Part shown: positions 1 to 8,099 of the stretch, in pieces
How positions within the stretch are numbered: the first letter of the stretch is position 1
Layout of the letters: each line of letters begins with the position of its first letter
Assembly (NCBI GenBank): GCA_032055545.1
Contig: DAMBQR010000014.1
Span: 1 to 64,000 of the forward strand
From: Pseudescherichia sp032055545
Lineage (GTDB): Bacteria; Pseudomonadota; Gammaproteobacteria; Enterobacterales; Enterobacteriaceae
Reading direction: 5' to 3'
Length of the DNA: 64,000 bases
Program-made: the position numbers and the translations under genes
Notes under the pieces: generated by a model
The model's input: only the letters and a program-made list of their open reading frames with translations
What the model was told of the DNA's origin: nothing
Databases searched by the model: none

Positions 1-240
1 TGTCACGGATAGTTACTATGGAAGTAAGAGTATAACTATTCGGCGGCGGCAGTTATAGCCCTCACACCGCGATAGAACAACGCGAAGGAAAAGCCGATCC
101 GGGCATTGTCTCTTACACCAGACTGATCACACGCATTTAAGCCCGATGTGTGGCGTTATGAGCCACGTAAACAGGTGAATAATGGTAATGCCCCGGTAGC
201 TACAGATCCGGCTCTGCCAGCGCTTCGCTCACGCTCCTAA
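1..240 (+). pseudogene. 3' remnant of an unidentified gene, spread over three frames
   Basis: Three consecutive open segments lie in three different frames with no start codon. Frame 2 reads VTDSYYGSKSITI from base 2. Frame 3 reads from base 36, beginning LFGGGSYSPHTAIEQREGK and ending YTRLITRI with a stop at 138-140. Frame 1 continues from about base 130 with AFKPDVWRYEPRKQV and stops at 238-240. Joined, they look like the C-terminus of one protein that has suffered two or more indels. I do not recognise the family. Its place beside hcp and toxin genes suggests a type VI secretion accessory gene, but that is inference. The 5' part lies outside the window. Confidence 0.4.
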
Positions 241-422
241 CGGTACACGAGTACCCTGATAAGGTGTGATCCCTCTGAACATTGATGTAGTCGCCTAACG
301 GCTCCGCTTGTCTCCTTACCACTAACGGGGTTTATGGGTTCTATTGCCTAAAATCAGATAGTTGCATGAACAATGCTTGATAGATAACCTAAGGTAATTC
401 TTAGTTGCAGGTGAGGCCAAAG

Positions 423-1151
423 ATGGCAACAAAACCAAATCGTGCTTTAAGGTATGGAGACCAGCCGATAAGGATCACTACTATTCAGGTAGTAGAGAAG
501 CTGGGAGGGGTTGCCACAATAAAGCAAGTCGATGCTTATCTTAGGAGATTGTATCCTCACTATCGGGATAATACGCGCTCTAACTTGGTTATTAATACCG
601 TCAATTGCAATAGAAGTCATTGGCCTTGCAATAAAGTTGCCAGAAGAACAGATGACACGGCTCATCGCTACCATGAGTATGACCGCTTATTCAAGCGAGG
701 GAACATTTTTGAAATCTATCAACCCTCTGTGCATGGCATTTGGGAGTTGTACCAGGATCAACAGGGTAAATGGTGTTACCGTCAAGTGAATTCGGAGTTT
801 GAAGAAGCAGTAGAGGCTGCTGCTAAATTACCCTCTTCTACACGGGAGCAAATTTTAGCTACGGAAAGTAAAATTCCAGTGATAACCGAAGTAACAACAC
901 GAATTTATAAACGAAGCCCGTATGTGGTTGCAGAAGTTCTTTTAAGAGCTAACGGTAAGTGCCAAAGCTGTCAGCGTGATGCACCTTTCCTGAAAGATGA
1001 TGGTACGCCATTTCTTGAGGTTCACCACATTGAGTGGCTTTCTAAAGGGGGAGAGGATTCCGTGGAAAATGCTATAGCATTATGTCCAAATTGCCATAGA
1101 CAAGCTCATTATGGTGCTTTGGAATTAGTGGCGGTTAACCAGCAAAATTGA
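423..1151 (+). CDS. HNH endonuclease, McrA-like C-terminal domain
   Basis: A 242-residue protein. The last 70 residues carry a zinc-bound HNH nuclease core: a CQSC pair near residue 180, then FLEVHHIEWLSKGGED, then NAIALCPNCHRQAH with the conserved asparagine, second CxxC and final histidines. This arrangement is typical of McrA-type and other restriction HNH enzymes. The N-terminal 170 residues are probably a target-recognition or winged-helix region; I cannot name a family. The ATG at 423 is chosen over the TTG at 405 because GTGAGG sits seven bases before it. The downstream membrane-anchored gene begins 25 bases after the stop, so the two may be co-transcribed. A defence role is plausible but unproven, and a type VI effector nuclease is an alternative given the neighbours. 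Confidence 0.75.
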   Translation: MATKPNRALRYGDQPIRITTIQVVEKLGGVATIKQVDAYLRRLYPHYRDNTRSNLVINTVNCNRSHWPCNKVARRTDDTAHRYHEYDRLFKRGNIFEIYQPSVHGIWELYQDQQGKWCYRQVNSEFEEAVEAAAKLPSSTREQILATESKIPVITEVTTRIYKRSPYVVAEVLLRANGKCQSCQRDAPFLKDDGTPFLEVHHIEWLSKGGEDSVENAIALCPNCHRQAHYGALELVAVNQQN

Positions 1152-1176
1152 ACACAACTTCTTATACAGGATGCCC

Positions 1177-1803
1177 ATGAAAAAACTCGAATGGGGTAAA
1201 TACGCGCTGATCTATCTTGCAGGGTTTCTGACCAGCTTTAGTGGTGCTTTAGATAGTTTAGTGAAAATACCTTCGTCGTATAAAGAATTAAAGAAGACAT
1301 ACATTTACGATAGCGAATTTTTAACAGGTCAATGGTCAACAAATGCTGAATACTTAGCGGACAGTGGAGAACTGGGATTAGATCCTTCACAACCAAAGAT
1401 GACTTTGAGTATGGAAGCATCCGAGGACGGAAGCGCGAGTGGTGAAATGATGAGTGAAAAAATCTGCGACGCTCTACCGCTTACTTGGGACATTAGGCTT
1501 GAAGCAGACGCGCCAACATTCCGCGATTTCTTCTTTAACAGAAAATTCTATTTGAAGCAGTTGCATGAGGGCAGAATGCAAACTGTTGCAGCATTGGAAT
1601 TAGTTAACGAAGATAGAAAGCATGGTGCAATGACGTTTAAAGTTGTTGGTGATGGTACAGGTGTACTACCAAAGCTAATAACATTGGCTAAAAATCTCCC
1701 TCAGTATGAGTCTGACTTCAAAGAGTTGTCCAATTATTGTGCAAAGTCACCGATGAGATTCTGGAAAGATTATTATCAGAAACAAGGAAAAAAATTCCCA
1801 TGA
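1177..1803 (+). CDS. Membrane-anchored protein of unknown function
   Basis: A 208-residue protein I do not recognise. It begins with a short basic stretch and one hydrophobic segment at about residues 8-26 (YALIYLAGFLTSF), with no signal-peptidase motif, so it is probably anchored in the inner membrane. The remainder alternates short polar and hydrophobic strands and contains a GQW motif (LTGQWSTNAEY) of the GxW kind seen at the start of small beta-barrels. The ATG at 1177 has AGG six bases upstream; the in-frame ATG at 1171 abuts that motif and is less likely. It follows the HNH nuclease by 25 bases in the same direction. It could be a partner, an immunity protein or a beta-barrel membrane effector; the sequence does not decide. 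Confidence 0.6.
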   Translation: MKKLEWGKYALIYLAGFLTSFSGALDSLVKIPSSYKELKKTYIYDSEFLTGQWSTNAEYLADSGELGLDPSQPKMTLSMEASEDGSASGEMMSEKICDALPLTWDIRLEADAPTFRDFFFNRKFYLKQLHEGRMQTVAALELVNEDRKHGAMTFKVVGDGTGVLPKLITLAKNLPQYESDFKELSNYCAKSPMRFWKDYYQKQGKKFP

Positions 1804-2297
1804 AAATGTGCATTGCCCCTCTCGCATCAACTCCTCAAAGCCTGTAGCCACTTCACTAACAGGTGTAGCTGGCTTACTGCCCTAACTGGCGCTTTAACCT
1901 GTCTTCCGGCTCTACGTTGCACTGCGCGAGCGCGTACAGTTATTATAGCTTTTACGTATACATGAACGACACGAGAATCATGTGCAGGACATCAAGCATG
2001 TTAAAGCTGGGTGAAAATATAACCGAAACCCGAATGGCGAGAGCGCCCGCGATGATAGTGTCCACGCTATGCTCGCCATTGGGGAAATTTAGAGCACATC
2101 ATGAAGATTGTCAGGATAAGCAGGGGGAGTGATTTATAGCCTATCAACGGTGCAATTGCTAAGTTCCGCACATTGTCATTTATTAACAGACAGTTAGGCA
2201 TTGGTGTCCGAAAATAATCTATTTCCTAAAAACAAGCTTTACTCTGTTTTACCACCAGCGGTACGATTGTTAATCACTCATAAACGGAAGGGTTAAC
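1804..2297. other. Intergenic stretch without a supportable gene
   Basis: About 490 bases separate the membrane-anchored protein from the toxin gene. I see no convincing coding sequence: the longest open frame (1917-2132, TTG start) has no ribosome site and no family features. The notable element is the imperfect hairpin at 2033-2080. The last 20 bases hold the toxin ribosome site (GGAAGGG, ending six bases before the ATG at 2298). The stretch may be decayed remnants of an earlier effector cassette. Confidence 0.5.
2033..2080. repeat. Inverted repeat / hairpin
   Basis: AATGGCGAG (2033-2041) is perfectly repeated in inverse at 2072-2080 (CTCGCCATT). An inner stem, ATAGTG / CGCTAT with one G-T pair around a TCCA loop, continues it. 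No T-tract follows, so an ordinary Rho-independent terminator is unlikely. Its role is unknown. Confidence 0.4.
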
Positions 2298-2690
2298 ATG
2301 GCAGTTATACCTTTACTTCCTTCGCAAGGAATATCATTAATTTTGGAGCACATGCGTATAGCTCGTGCTCATGGTATGTCTCGCGATATGGCAACGCCTT
2401 TAACTTATGCATGGTTTTACATGCAAGTTAGAAACCGAGGCCAATGGGATTACAAGCAGCATCATCCCGAGTTGGAGAATTTTGGTAATTTCCATTATGG
2501 AGCAATCGGCTATGCCGCAGGAATACCCGCGGAAATCCTACTAATGGGCGCTGGATTCGCACAAGAAATGGCAAAAACGACCAAGAAAAGATGGGGGCAC
2601 TGGTATCAAAAGCCACCGTATGGTGACGACCCACACGACCAGTATTGGATTAGACAAGGGATAGAGTATGCACGCAAGATCGGTTATTAA
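2298..2690 (+). CDS. Stand-alone Ntox44-type (bacterial toxin 44) protein
   Basis: A 130-residue protein that resembles the Ntox44 domain found at the C-terminus of polymorphic toxins. The supporting segments are NFGNFHYGAIGYAAGIP in the middle, a glycine-rich stretch (LLMGAGFAQEMAK) and the closing GDDPHDQYWIRQGIEYARKIGY region. The domain normally sits at the end of a large carrier; here it is a free small ORF with its own ATG and a strong GGAAGGG site, as seen for cargo effectors delivered inside Hcp rings. The frame is intact. It overlaps the next ORF (the presumed immunity gene) by 23 bases, and an hcp gene lies 0.4 kb downstream, which supports a type VI effector role. Family assignment is from pattern recall. 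Confidence 0.65.
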   Translation: MAVIPLLPSQGISLILEHMRIARAHGMSRDMATPLTYAWFYMQVRNRGQWDYKQHHPELENFGNFHYGAIGYAAGIPAEILLMGAGFAQEMAKTTKKRWGHWYQKPPYGDDPHDQYWIRQGIEYARKIGY

Positions 2691-3103
2691 AAAGCTGCAC
2701 TATATGCTTACAGCGGTCTTGTTACTGCTCGTGGGCGGTTACACAGTCTATCACTATTTTTCCAACATACCGCCTCAAGACGTATTTGTTAGTAAACAGA
2801 AACTGTCAGAGCGTCTGGCTATACGCTACAAAATACGATGAGGGGAACGCCACCGTTTCTGATATTTATCGTTTCTACCTGGATAAAGACATAGGAAATA
2901 AAGACGTAATAGATGCTCTGAAAGAGCGAGCCCCTTTCCTTGAAACAAATACTAATGTAATTACGGCTACTGCTTACGGGAATACAGTAAACATAAAAAT
3001 GACCGGGAAAGTTTACAACTTTACTAACTCTGATTTGTTTTACGCAGACGGGATCGCAGTTATGCCTGTTATTAACATAATCGCTAATGGCACAAGAGAC
3101 TAA
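2668..3103 (+). pseudogene. Frameshifted membrane-anchored protein, probable immunity gene for the Ntox44 toxin
   Basis: The ATG at 2668 opens a 57-codon frame: a basic start, a membrane segment (YMLTAVLLLLVGGYTVYHYF) and then VFVSKQKLSERLAIRYKIR, with a stop at 2839-2841. The obvious continuation is in the next frame from about 2805 (VWLYATKYDEGNATVSDIYRF) to the stop at 3101-3103. The change from one frame to the other falls near 2800-2815 and equals one extra base or two missing bases. Reassembled, it is a roughly 145-residue single-pass membrane protein with a periplasmic domain, overlapping the toxin gene, as expected of an immunity protein for an effector acting outside the cytoplasm. 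A sequencing error cannot be excluded. Confidence 0.55.
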
Positions 3104-3120
3104 CACTAAGGAGATTTAAA

Positions 3121-3605
3121 ATGGCAGAACCAGTTCACCTGTTTTTAAAAAACGATGGTGGAGCTATGATTTATGGCGGTTCCGATGTAAAAATCGTGAA
3201 GGAAGCATAGAGCTTAGAGATCTCATACATAATCTTAGCATTCCCACCGATGGCTCTACAGGCAAGTTAACAGGGACGCGCCAGCATTCCGCATTCAGTT
3301 TTACTAAAAGTATTGATTCTTCTTCACCTTATCTTTACAAGGCTGTTGCCACTGGTCAGACGCTGCAAAGTGCTGAACTAAAGTTCTACAATATCAACGA
3401 TGCAGGGCACGAGGCAGAGTACTTCAACATTCTGATGGAAGGTGTCAAAGTGATTTCAATCACACCAGTGATGCATGATACAAGAGATTGTCCTGGTACG
3501 GGTCACATGGAAAACGTACAGCTTCGTTATACTAAAATCACCTGGCTTTATAAGGATGGTAACGTTCAGTTTACTGATGCCTGGAATGAGCGCCCAACAG
3601 CATAA
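3121..3605 (+). pseudogene. hcp: hcp (type VI secretion tube protein), frameshifted
   Basis: Codons from the ATG at 3121 read MAEPVHLFLKNDGG and stop early at 3208-3210. Reading one base differently after the five-A run at 3189-3193 restores an Hcp-like chain: REGSIELRDLIHNLSIPTDG, then KLTGTRQHSAFSFTKSID, SSPYLYKAVATGQTL, and the closing NVQLRYTKITWLYKDGNVQF. The total span of 485 bases is one short of 162 codons, so a single missing A explains everything. Hcp forms the hexameric tube expelled by the type VI apparatus and carries small effectors in its lumen, which suits the toxin gene upstream. No structural tss genes lie in the window, so this is an orphan Hcp cassette. A homopolymer sequencing error is a realistic alternative to true inactivation. 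Confidence 0.75.
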
Positions 3606-3635
3606 TGAAACAGCGCGCTGCGTAGGTTGTTTTTA

Positions 3636-3764
3636 GACTCCGAACCCAGCGCGATACGAATTGCCTGCGCCACGCTGCTGCATGAAACCGTTGATCCGCT
3701 AATGTTGGGTAGCACGCTGGATGTGATTGTGTGCGTGGCTGGATTGCGTAAATTTTCCGCTTAG
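3636..3764 (+). pseudogene. Short coding remnant
   Basis: An open frame without a start codon reads DSEPSAIRIACATLLHETVD, then PLMLGSTLDVIVCVAGLRKF, and ends at a stop at 3762-3764. It looks like the C-terminal tail of a protein that was cut when the island rearranged. I do not recognise the family. Confidence 0.25.
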
Positions 3765-3793
3765 CTAGGGTATCAACATATTGGAGTTTCTCA

Positions 3794-4315
3794 ATGATAA
3801 CAATAACCACAGCCAGACTCGTCTGCACGCAGATTGCAGAGCGTGACTGGGACTTTTTCCACGCGCTACAGACAGACCCGCAGGTGATGTATTACGTGGC
3901 GGATATGCCGCCGGAAGAGGAGATCCGCGCCGCGTTTACCTCACGGCTGCCGCTCTGGTCACCGCAAAGCCCGCACTGGCTGTGTCTTGTGGTCTCTGAC
4001 CGAACCAGTGGAAAAAAGCTGGGCGTGACGGGCTATATCCATCGCGATAGCGACTGCGCCGAAGTCGGCTTTTTATTCGCGCCCGACGCACAGGGGCAGG
4101 GCTACGGCACAGAGTCTCTGCGAGCCGTCTGCGATTTCGCCTTCCGCGAGGGTGGGATCAAGCGTCTTACTGCCACCGTCACCGCAGGCAATCTTGCTTC
4201 CCGCAGCCTGCTGGAAAAGGTGGGCTTCACCCTCGAGCAGGAGCTGCACGACAGCTACCGGCTGCGGGATCAGCTGCATAATGACTGGCTGTTTGGCCTG
4301 ACGCGCAGCGCCTGA
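3794..4315 (+). CDS. GNAT family N-acetyltransferase (RimJ/RimL-like)
   Basis: A 173-residue protein with the layout of the Acetyltransf_3 (RimJ/RimL/SpeG-like) branch of GNAT enzymes. It starts with TARLVCTQIAERDWDFFHAL, has a central strand ending GYIHRDSDCAEVGFLFAPDA, and carries the acetyl-CoA loop QGQGYGTESLRAVCDFAF. It ends with the typical NLASRSLLEKVGFTLEQEL segment. It probably transfers an acetyl group from acetyl-CoA to an amine on a protein N-terminus or small molecule; the substrate cannot be read from the sequence. The ATG at 3794 follows TTGGAG by several bases. It marks the return to backbone-like, GC-rich DNA after the AT-rich island on its left. Confidence 0.8.
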   Translation: MITITTARLVCTQIAERDWDFFHALQTDPQVMYYVADMPPEEEIRAAFTSRLPLWSPQSPHWLCLVVSDRTSGKKLGVTGYIHRDSDCAEVGFLFAPDAQGQGYGTESLRAVCDFAFREGGIKRLTATVTAGNLASRSLLEKVGFTLEQELHDSYRLRDQLHNDWLFGLTRSA

Positions 4316-4439
4316 GGGCGCTCTGCCCTCGATGTTTACCCCTCACCTGACCCTTTACCCGCACAAAACGACAAATTTGCAACGACGCTAACTCTATATT
4401 TTTTTTGTGATCGTTGTAACATTGTTTCGAAATTGTTGT

Positions 4440-4455
4440 AAAACGCCGTTTCAAT
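4440..4455. promoter_or_regulatory. KdgR-like operator in the gcd promoter
   Basis: AAAACGCCGTTTCAAT lies between a plausible -35 (TTGTAA, 4436-4441) and -10 (TATATT, 4458-4463) that are 16 bases apart. It matches the site before ogl (AAAACATCGTTTCAAT) at 14 of 16 positions. A repressor bound here would overlap the promoter. That KdgR binds is inference from similarity. Confidence 0.4.
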
Positions 4456-4482
4456 TGTATATTTGTCTATGTCAGGGAAATC

Positions 4483-6876
4483 ATGCTTAACAAAATAACA
4501 AGTATCATCATCGCGCTTATTGGGCTTGCGATGCTCTATATGGGGGCGAAGCTGCTGCTGGTCGGCGGCTCGCCATTCTACGCCGTAATGGCCGTGGGGC
4601 TGATTGCCACCGCCGTGACGCTCTACCTGAACAAACGCATTGCGCTTAGCCTCTACGCGGTGCTGATGTGGATTGTTCTGGCCTGGATCATCTACGAGGT
4701 CGGCTTTGATAAGTGGCAGTGGATCCCGCGCGGCGATCTGATTGGCGTCATTGGTCTCTGGCTGGCGATGCCGTGGGTGGTTCGTCCGCTTTTCCGTGCC
4801 AGTGGGGCAGGGGAGCGTCGCTTCCATCCTTTCCTCGGCGGTACCGTGGCGGTGATGATCGCTCTGGTAATCGGCCTCTGCTTCTACGATCCGTACCCGC
4901 AGGATGGCACCATTACGACTGCCCGTAATGCCTCCAGCGCTGACGTCGCGGAAAACAACTGGACCGCCTACGGTGGCACTACCAACGGCCTGCGTTTCTC
5001 TAAGCTCAACCAGATCAATAAAGATAACGCCAGCGATCTGGAAGTGGCCTGGACCTACCACACCGGTGACCTGCGCGAAAGTACAGACGCAACCGAATAC
5101 ACCTTCGAGGCGACGCCGCTGAAGGTTAACAACGCGCTCTACTTCTGTACGCCGCACAACGAAGTTCACGCTCTCGATCCGCAGACCGGGGCGCTGAAGT
5201 GGAAATACGTTCCTGAGAAGGATCGCTCTTACCTCCAGCAGCACCAGACCTGCCGTGGCGTAAGCTACTACGACGGCAGCGCAGCCGCGCAGAGCAGCAG
5301 CCCGGCCCAGCCGGCAGCCACTAACGCTGCACCGGCGGCCTGTACTCGCCGCATCTTCAATGCCACTACCGATGCAAAACTGATCGCACTGGATGCCGAT
5401 ACCGGTAAACTGTGCGCCGATTTTGGTAATAACGGCATTGTCGATCTGCATGACAACATGGGCACCGTTCGTCCGCACGCGCTGATGCAGACCGCTGCCC
5501 CGCTGGTCGCCGGTAAGCTGGTGATCCTTGGCGGCTCCGTGATGGACAACGGCTATAACACCGGTAACCCGTCTGGCGTGATCCGTGCCTTTGACGCCGA
5601 AACCGGTCGTCTGGTCTGGAACTTCGATCCGGCAAATCCTGAAAATACCCAGCCGATTGCCGCCGGGCAGACCTTCCCGCAGGATACCCCAGTAGCCTGG
5701 GCTACCCTCAGCGCCGATCTGAAAAACGGCTTGGTCTACGTGCCGTTTGGCAACGCCTCGCCGGATGAAGTCGGTACTCAGCGCGACCCGCAGAGCAACA
5801 CCGAGAAGTTCCGCGACACGCTGGTGGCGCTGGATCTCAACACCGGCGCGTTCAAGTGGCGCTTCCAGTCCTCGAAGCACGATCTGTGGGACCGCGACAA
5901 CCCGTCCCAGCCGTCGCTGCTGGATATCGACTACCAGGGGAAAAAGCAGCCTGTCGTGATCCTGCCGACCAAAACCGGCAACCTGTTTGTGCTTAACCGT
6001 CTGACCGGGGAGCCTGTCTACCCGATCAACCAGAAACAGGTCTCGACCGAAGGCGGCATCACCGGGGAGAACTTCTCGCCGACCCAGCCGGTCTCCGCGC
6101 TGAACTTTATTCCCGATCCGCTGAGCGAAAAAGCGATGTGGGGGATCACCCCGTTCGATCAGATGGCCTGCCGTATCGATTTCAAATCGCTGCGCTACGA
6201 TGGTAACCCGTGGACGCCTGCTACCGAAGGCGGCTCTATTGTCTTCCCGGGTAACATCGGCGTGTTTAACTGGGGTTCAGTGGCTATCGATCCGGAGCGT
6301 CAGATCCTGATCGCCTCCCCGGTACGTCTGGCTTACAAATACAACCTGATCAAGCGTACCCCGCAAACGGAAGAGGAGCGTCTGTTTACCAAAGAGAATT
6401 CGCCATACTGGAACGAGAACTTCCAGGGCACCTACGCGATCCACATTCAGCAGCTCTCCTCCGATCTGGGCATTCCGTGTATCGCGCCGCCGTGGGGCCG
6501 GATGGTGGGCGTCGACCTGACCACCGGTAAAACGGAGTGGATGCGTCGTGTGGGTACGACCAAAAACCTTAACACCTCCTTCCTGCCAGGGCGTTTCCCA
6601 ATCGGCTTCCCGATGGGGATGGTTGCTCACGGTGGTCCGCTGGTAACGGCGGGTGACGTGGTGTTCCATGGCGCAACGGCGGATAACTTCTTCCGCGCCT
6701 ACGACATCAACACCGGTAAGCTGCTGTGGCAGACCGAGCTGCCAGCAGGCGGCCAGGCGACTCCGGCGACCTACCTGGGCAGCGATAACAAGCAGTACGT
6801 CGTTATTGCCGCGGGCGGTCACGGCTCGCTGGGCACCAAAGGCGGCGACGCCGTGGTGGCCTACCGTCTGAAGTAA
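4483..6876 (+). CDS. gcd: Membrane-bound PQQ-dependent glucose dehydrogenase
   Basis: A 797-residue protein, the usual length of enterobacterial mGDH. The first 150 residues hold five hydrophobic helices (starting ITSIIIALIGLAMLYMGAKL) that anchor it in the inner membrane and receive electrons for ubiquinone. The rest is a periplasmic eight-bladed propeller binding PQQ and a divalent metal, with repeated tryptophan-docking motifs such as ALKWKYV, LVWNFD and AFKWRFQ, and the PTKTGNLFVLNR region holding the active-site lysine. It oxidises D-glucose to gluconolactone in the periplasm. No PQQ synthesis genes occur in the window, so the cofactor must be made elsewhere or taken up. A KdgR-like site overlaps its promoter. 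It ends in a 12-bp hairpin. Confidence 0.95.
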   Translation: MLNKITSIIIALIGLAMLYMGAKLLLVGGSPFYAVMAVGLIATAVTLYLNKRIALSLYAVLMWIVLAWIIYEVGFDKWQWIPRGDLIGVIGLWLAMPWVVRPLFRASGAGERRFHPFLGGTVAVMIALVIGLCFYDPYPQDGTITTARNASSADVAENNWTAYGGTTNGLRFSKLNQINKDNASDLEVAWTYHTGDLRESTDATEYTFEATPLKVNNALYFCTPHNEVHALDPQTGALKWKYVPEKDRSYLQQHQTCRGVSYYDGSAAAQSSSPAQPAATNAAPAACTRRIFNATTDAKLIALDADTGKLCADFGNNGIVDLHDNMGTVRPHALMQTAAPLVAGKLVILGGSVMDNGYNTGNPSGVIRAFDAETGRLVWNFDPANPENTQPIAAGQTFPQDTPVAWATLSADLKNGLVYVPFGNASPDEVGTQRDPQSNTEKFRDTLVALDLNTGAFKWRFQSSKHDLWDRDNPSQPSLLDIDYQGKKQPVVILPTKTGNLFVLNRLTGEPVYPINQKQVSTEGGITGENFSPTQPVSALNFIPDPLSEKAMWGITPFDQMACRIDFKSLRYDGNPWTPATEGGSIVFPGNIGVFNWGSVAIDPERQILIASPVRLAYKYNLIKRTPQTEEERLFTKENSPYWNENFQGTYAIHIQQLSSDLGIPCIAPPWGRMVGVDLTTGKTEWMRRVGTTKNLNTSFLPGRFPIGFPMGMVAHGGPLVTAGDVVFHGATADNFFRAYDINTGKLLWQTELPAGGQATPATYLGSDNKQYVVIAAGGHGSLGTKGGDAVVAYRLK

Positions 6877-6884
6877 TCTCTTCA

Positions 6885-6920
6885 CTCTTGCCTGCGGATC
6901 GACGGGTTCGCAGGCAAGAG
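6885..6920 (+). terminator. Long hairpin after gcd, probable terminator
   Basis: CTCTTGCCTGCG (6885-6896) pairs perfectly with CGCAGGCAAGAG (6909-6920) around a 12-base loop. The stem begins nine bases after the gcd stop codon. No T-run follows, so termination may be weak or the hairpin may protect the 3' end. Confidence 0.55.
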
Positions 6921-7026
6921 CCTGCCTCTCTGCACAACTCACTTGTCATTCAATGCGCTATTGCTGCGCAATGACCGCGTTTTGTCTACCCTTGCCTATA
7001 CCGTAACTAAAAAAGGGGTATTGCGC

Positions 7027-7980
7027 ATGGCTTTACGTTCATTAGGCACGACGGGATTATCTATTCCACCGCTGGTCTTTGGCGGTAACGTCTTTGGCTG
7101 GACCGTTGATGAGCAGCAGAGCTTCAGCCTGCTGGATGCGTTGCTGGAGCGCGGCCTGACCGCCATCGACACCGCCGACGTCTACTCTGCCTGGGCACCC
7201 GGCAACAAAGGCGGTGAATCGGAGACGATTCTCGGCAAGTGGTTCGCTGCCCACCCTGGCGCACGGGAGAAGATCACCCTGTTTACCAAAGTGGGCTCCG
7301 ATCTTGGCGAGCCGGGGAAAAAGGGGCTTTCCGCTCGCTGGATAGAACAGGCGGTAGACGACTCCCTTAAGCGCCTGCAAACGGATTACATCGATCTCTA
7401 CTTCTCCCACTGGCCGGACGACAGTACGCCCTATGAGGAGACCCTCGGCGCGTATGAGAAGCTGTTGAAAGCCGGGAAGATCCGCGCGGTTGGCGCATCC
7501 AATCTCAACGCGGCCCAGCTGGAAGCCTCCCTGAAGGCTGCGGACAGCAACGGTCTGCCGCGCTATCAGGTGCTACAGCCGGAGTACAACCTCTACGATC
7601 GGGACAGCTTTGAAGGCGAACTGCAGGAGCTGGTGGTACGGGAGAATATTGGCGTGGTGACCTACTACAGCCTGGCCTCCGGCTTCCTCTCCGGGAAGTA
7701 TCGCAGCGAGAAGGATCTGGGCCAGAGCCAGCGCGGCGAGGGCGTGGGTAAATACCTTAACCCGCGCGGCTACGCCATTCTTGAGGCGCTGGACAGCGTG
7801 GCCGAGCGGCATGGCGTCAAGCCCGCGCAGGTGGCACTCGCCTGGCTGATTAGCCGCCCCGGCGTCACCGCGCCGATTGCCAGCGCCACCAAAATCGAGC
7901 ACGTCGACGGTTTTGTCGAGGCGATAAATCTTCAGCTCACGCCGGAGGATATCCTCGCCCTGGATAGGGCTGGCGCATAG
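7027..7980 (+). CDS. Aldo/keto reductase
   Basis: A 317-residue NADPH-dependent oxidoreductase of the AKR superfamily. The catalytic tetrad is visible: Asp and Tyr in AIDTADVYSAW, Lys in ITLFTKVGSD, and His in DLYFSHWPDD. Cofactor-binding segments (RAVGASNLNAAQL, PIASATKIEHV) are also present. The start at 7027 follows AGGGG by about nine bases; upstream in-frame codons from 6943 look non-coding. It resembles the family of sugar and short-chain aldehyde reductases; the substrate is not readable. It lies between gcd and an SDR gene on the same strand, separated from the latter by 119 bases, and may be part of a loose group of oxidoreductases. Confidence 0.85.
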   Translation: MALRSLGTTGLSIPPLVFGGNVFGWTVDEQQSFSLLDALLERGLTAIDTADVYSAWAPGNKGGESETILGKWFAAHPGAREKITLFTKVGSDLGEPGKKGLSARWIEQAVDDSLKRLQTDYIDLYFSHWPDDSTPYEETLGAYEKLLKAGKIRAVGASNLNAAQLEASLKAADSNGLPRYQVLQPEYNLYDRDSFEGELQELVVRENIGVVTYYSLASGFLSGKYRSEKDLGQSQRGEGVGKYLNPRGYAILEALDSVAERHGVKPAQVALAWLISRPGVTAPIASATKIEHVDGFVEAINLQLTPEDILALDRAGA

Positions 7981-8099
7981 TACCATCCCCCTTCGCCTGG
8001 CCTCTGCCGCCGGGCGAAAATACTTGCCCACTATTGAGCTATCGTCCCGCGCCCATCCAGGTTTCAATAGGCTTTTCCCCTTTAAAAAGAAGAATCTCT

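Noticed and set aside
1917..2132. 71-codon frame in the island gap
   Set aside because: TTG start, no Shine-Dalgarno, no recognisable features, and it runs through the hairpin at 2033-2080.
4336..5880. Long open frame (514 codons) on the minus strand across gcd
   Set aside because: It is antisense to a clear glucose dehydrogenase, has low-complexity Arg/Gly/Val-rich content typical of shadow frames, and no ribosome site.
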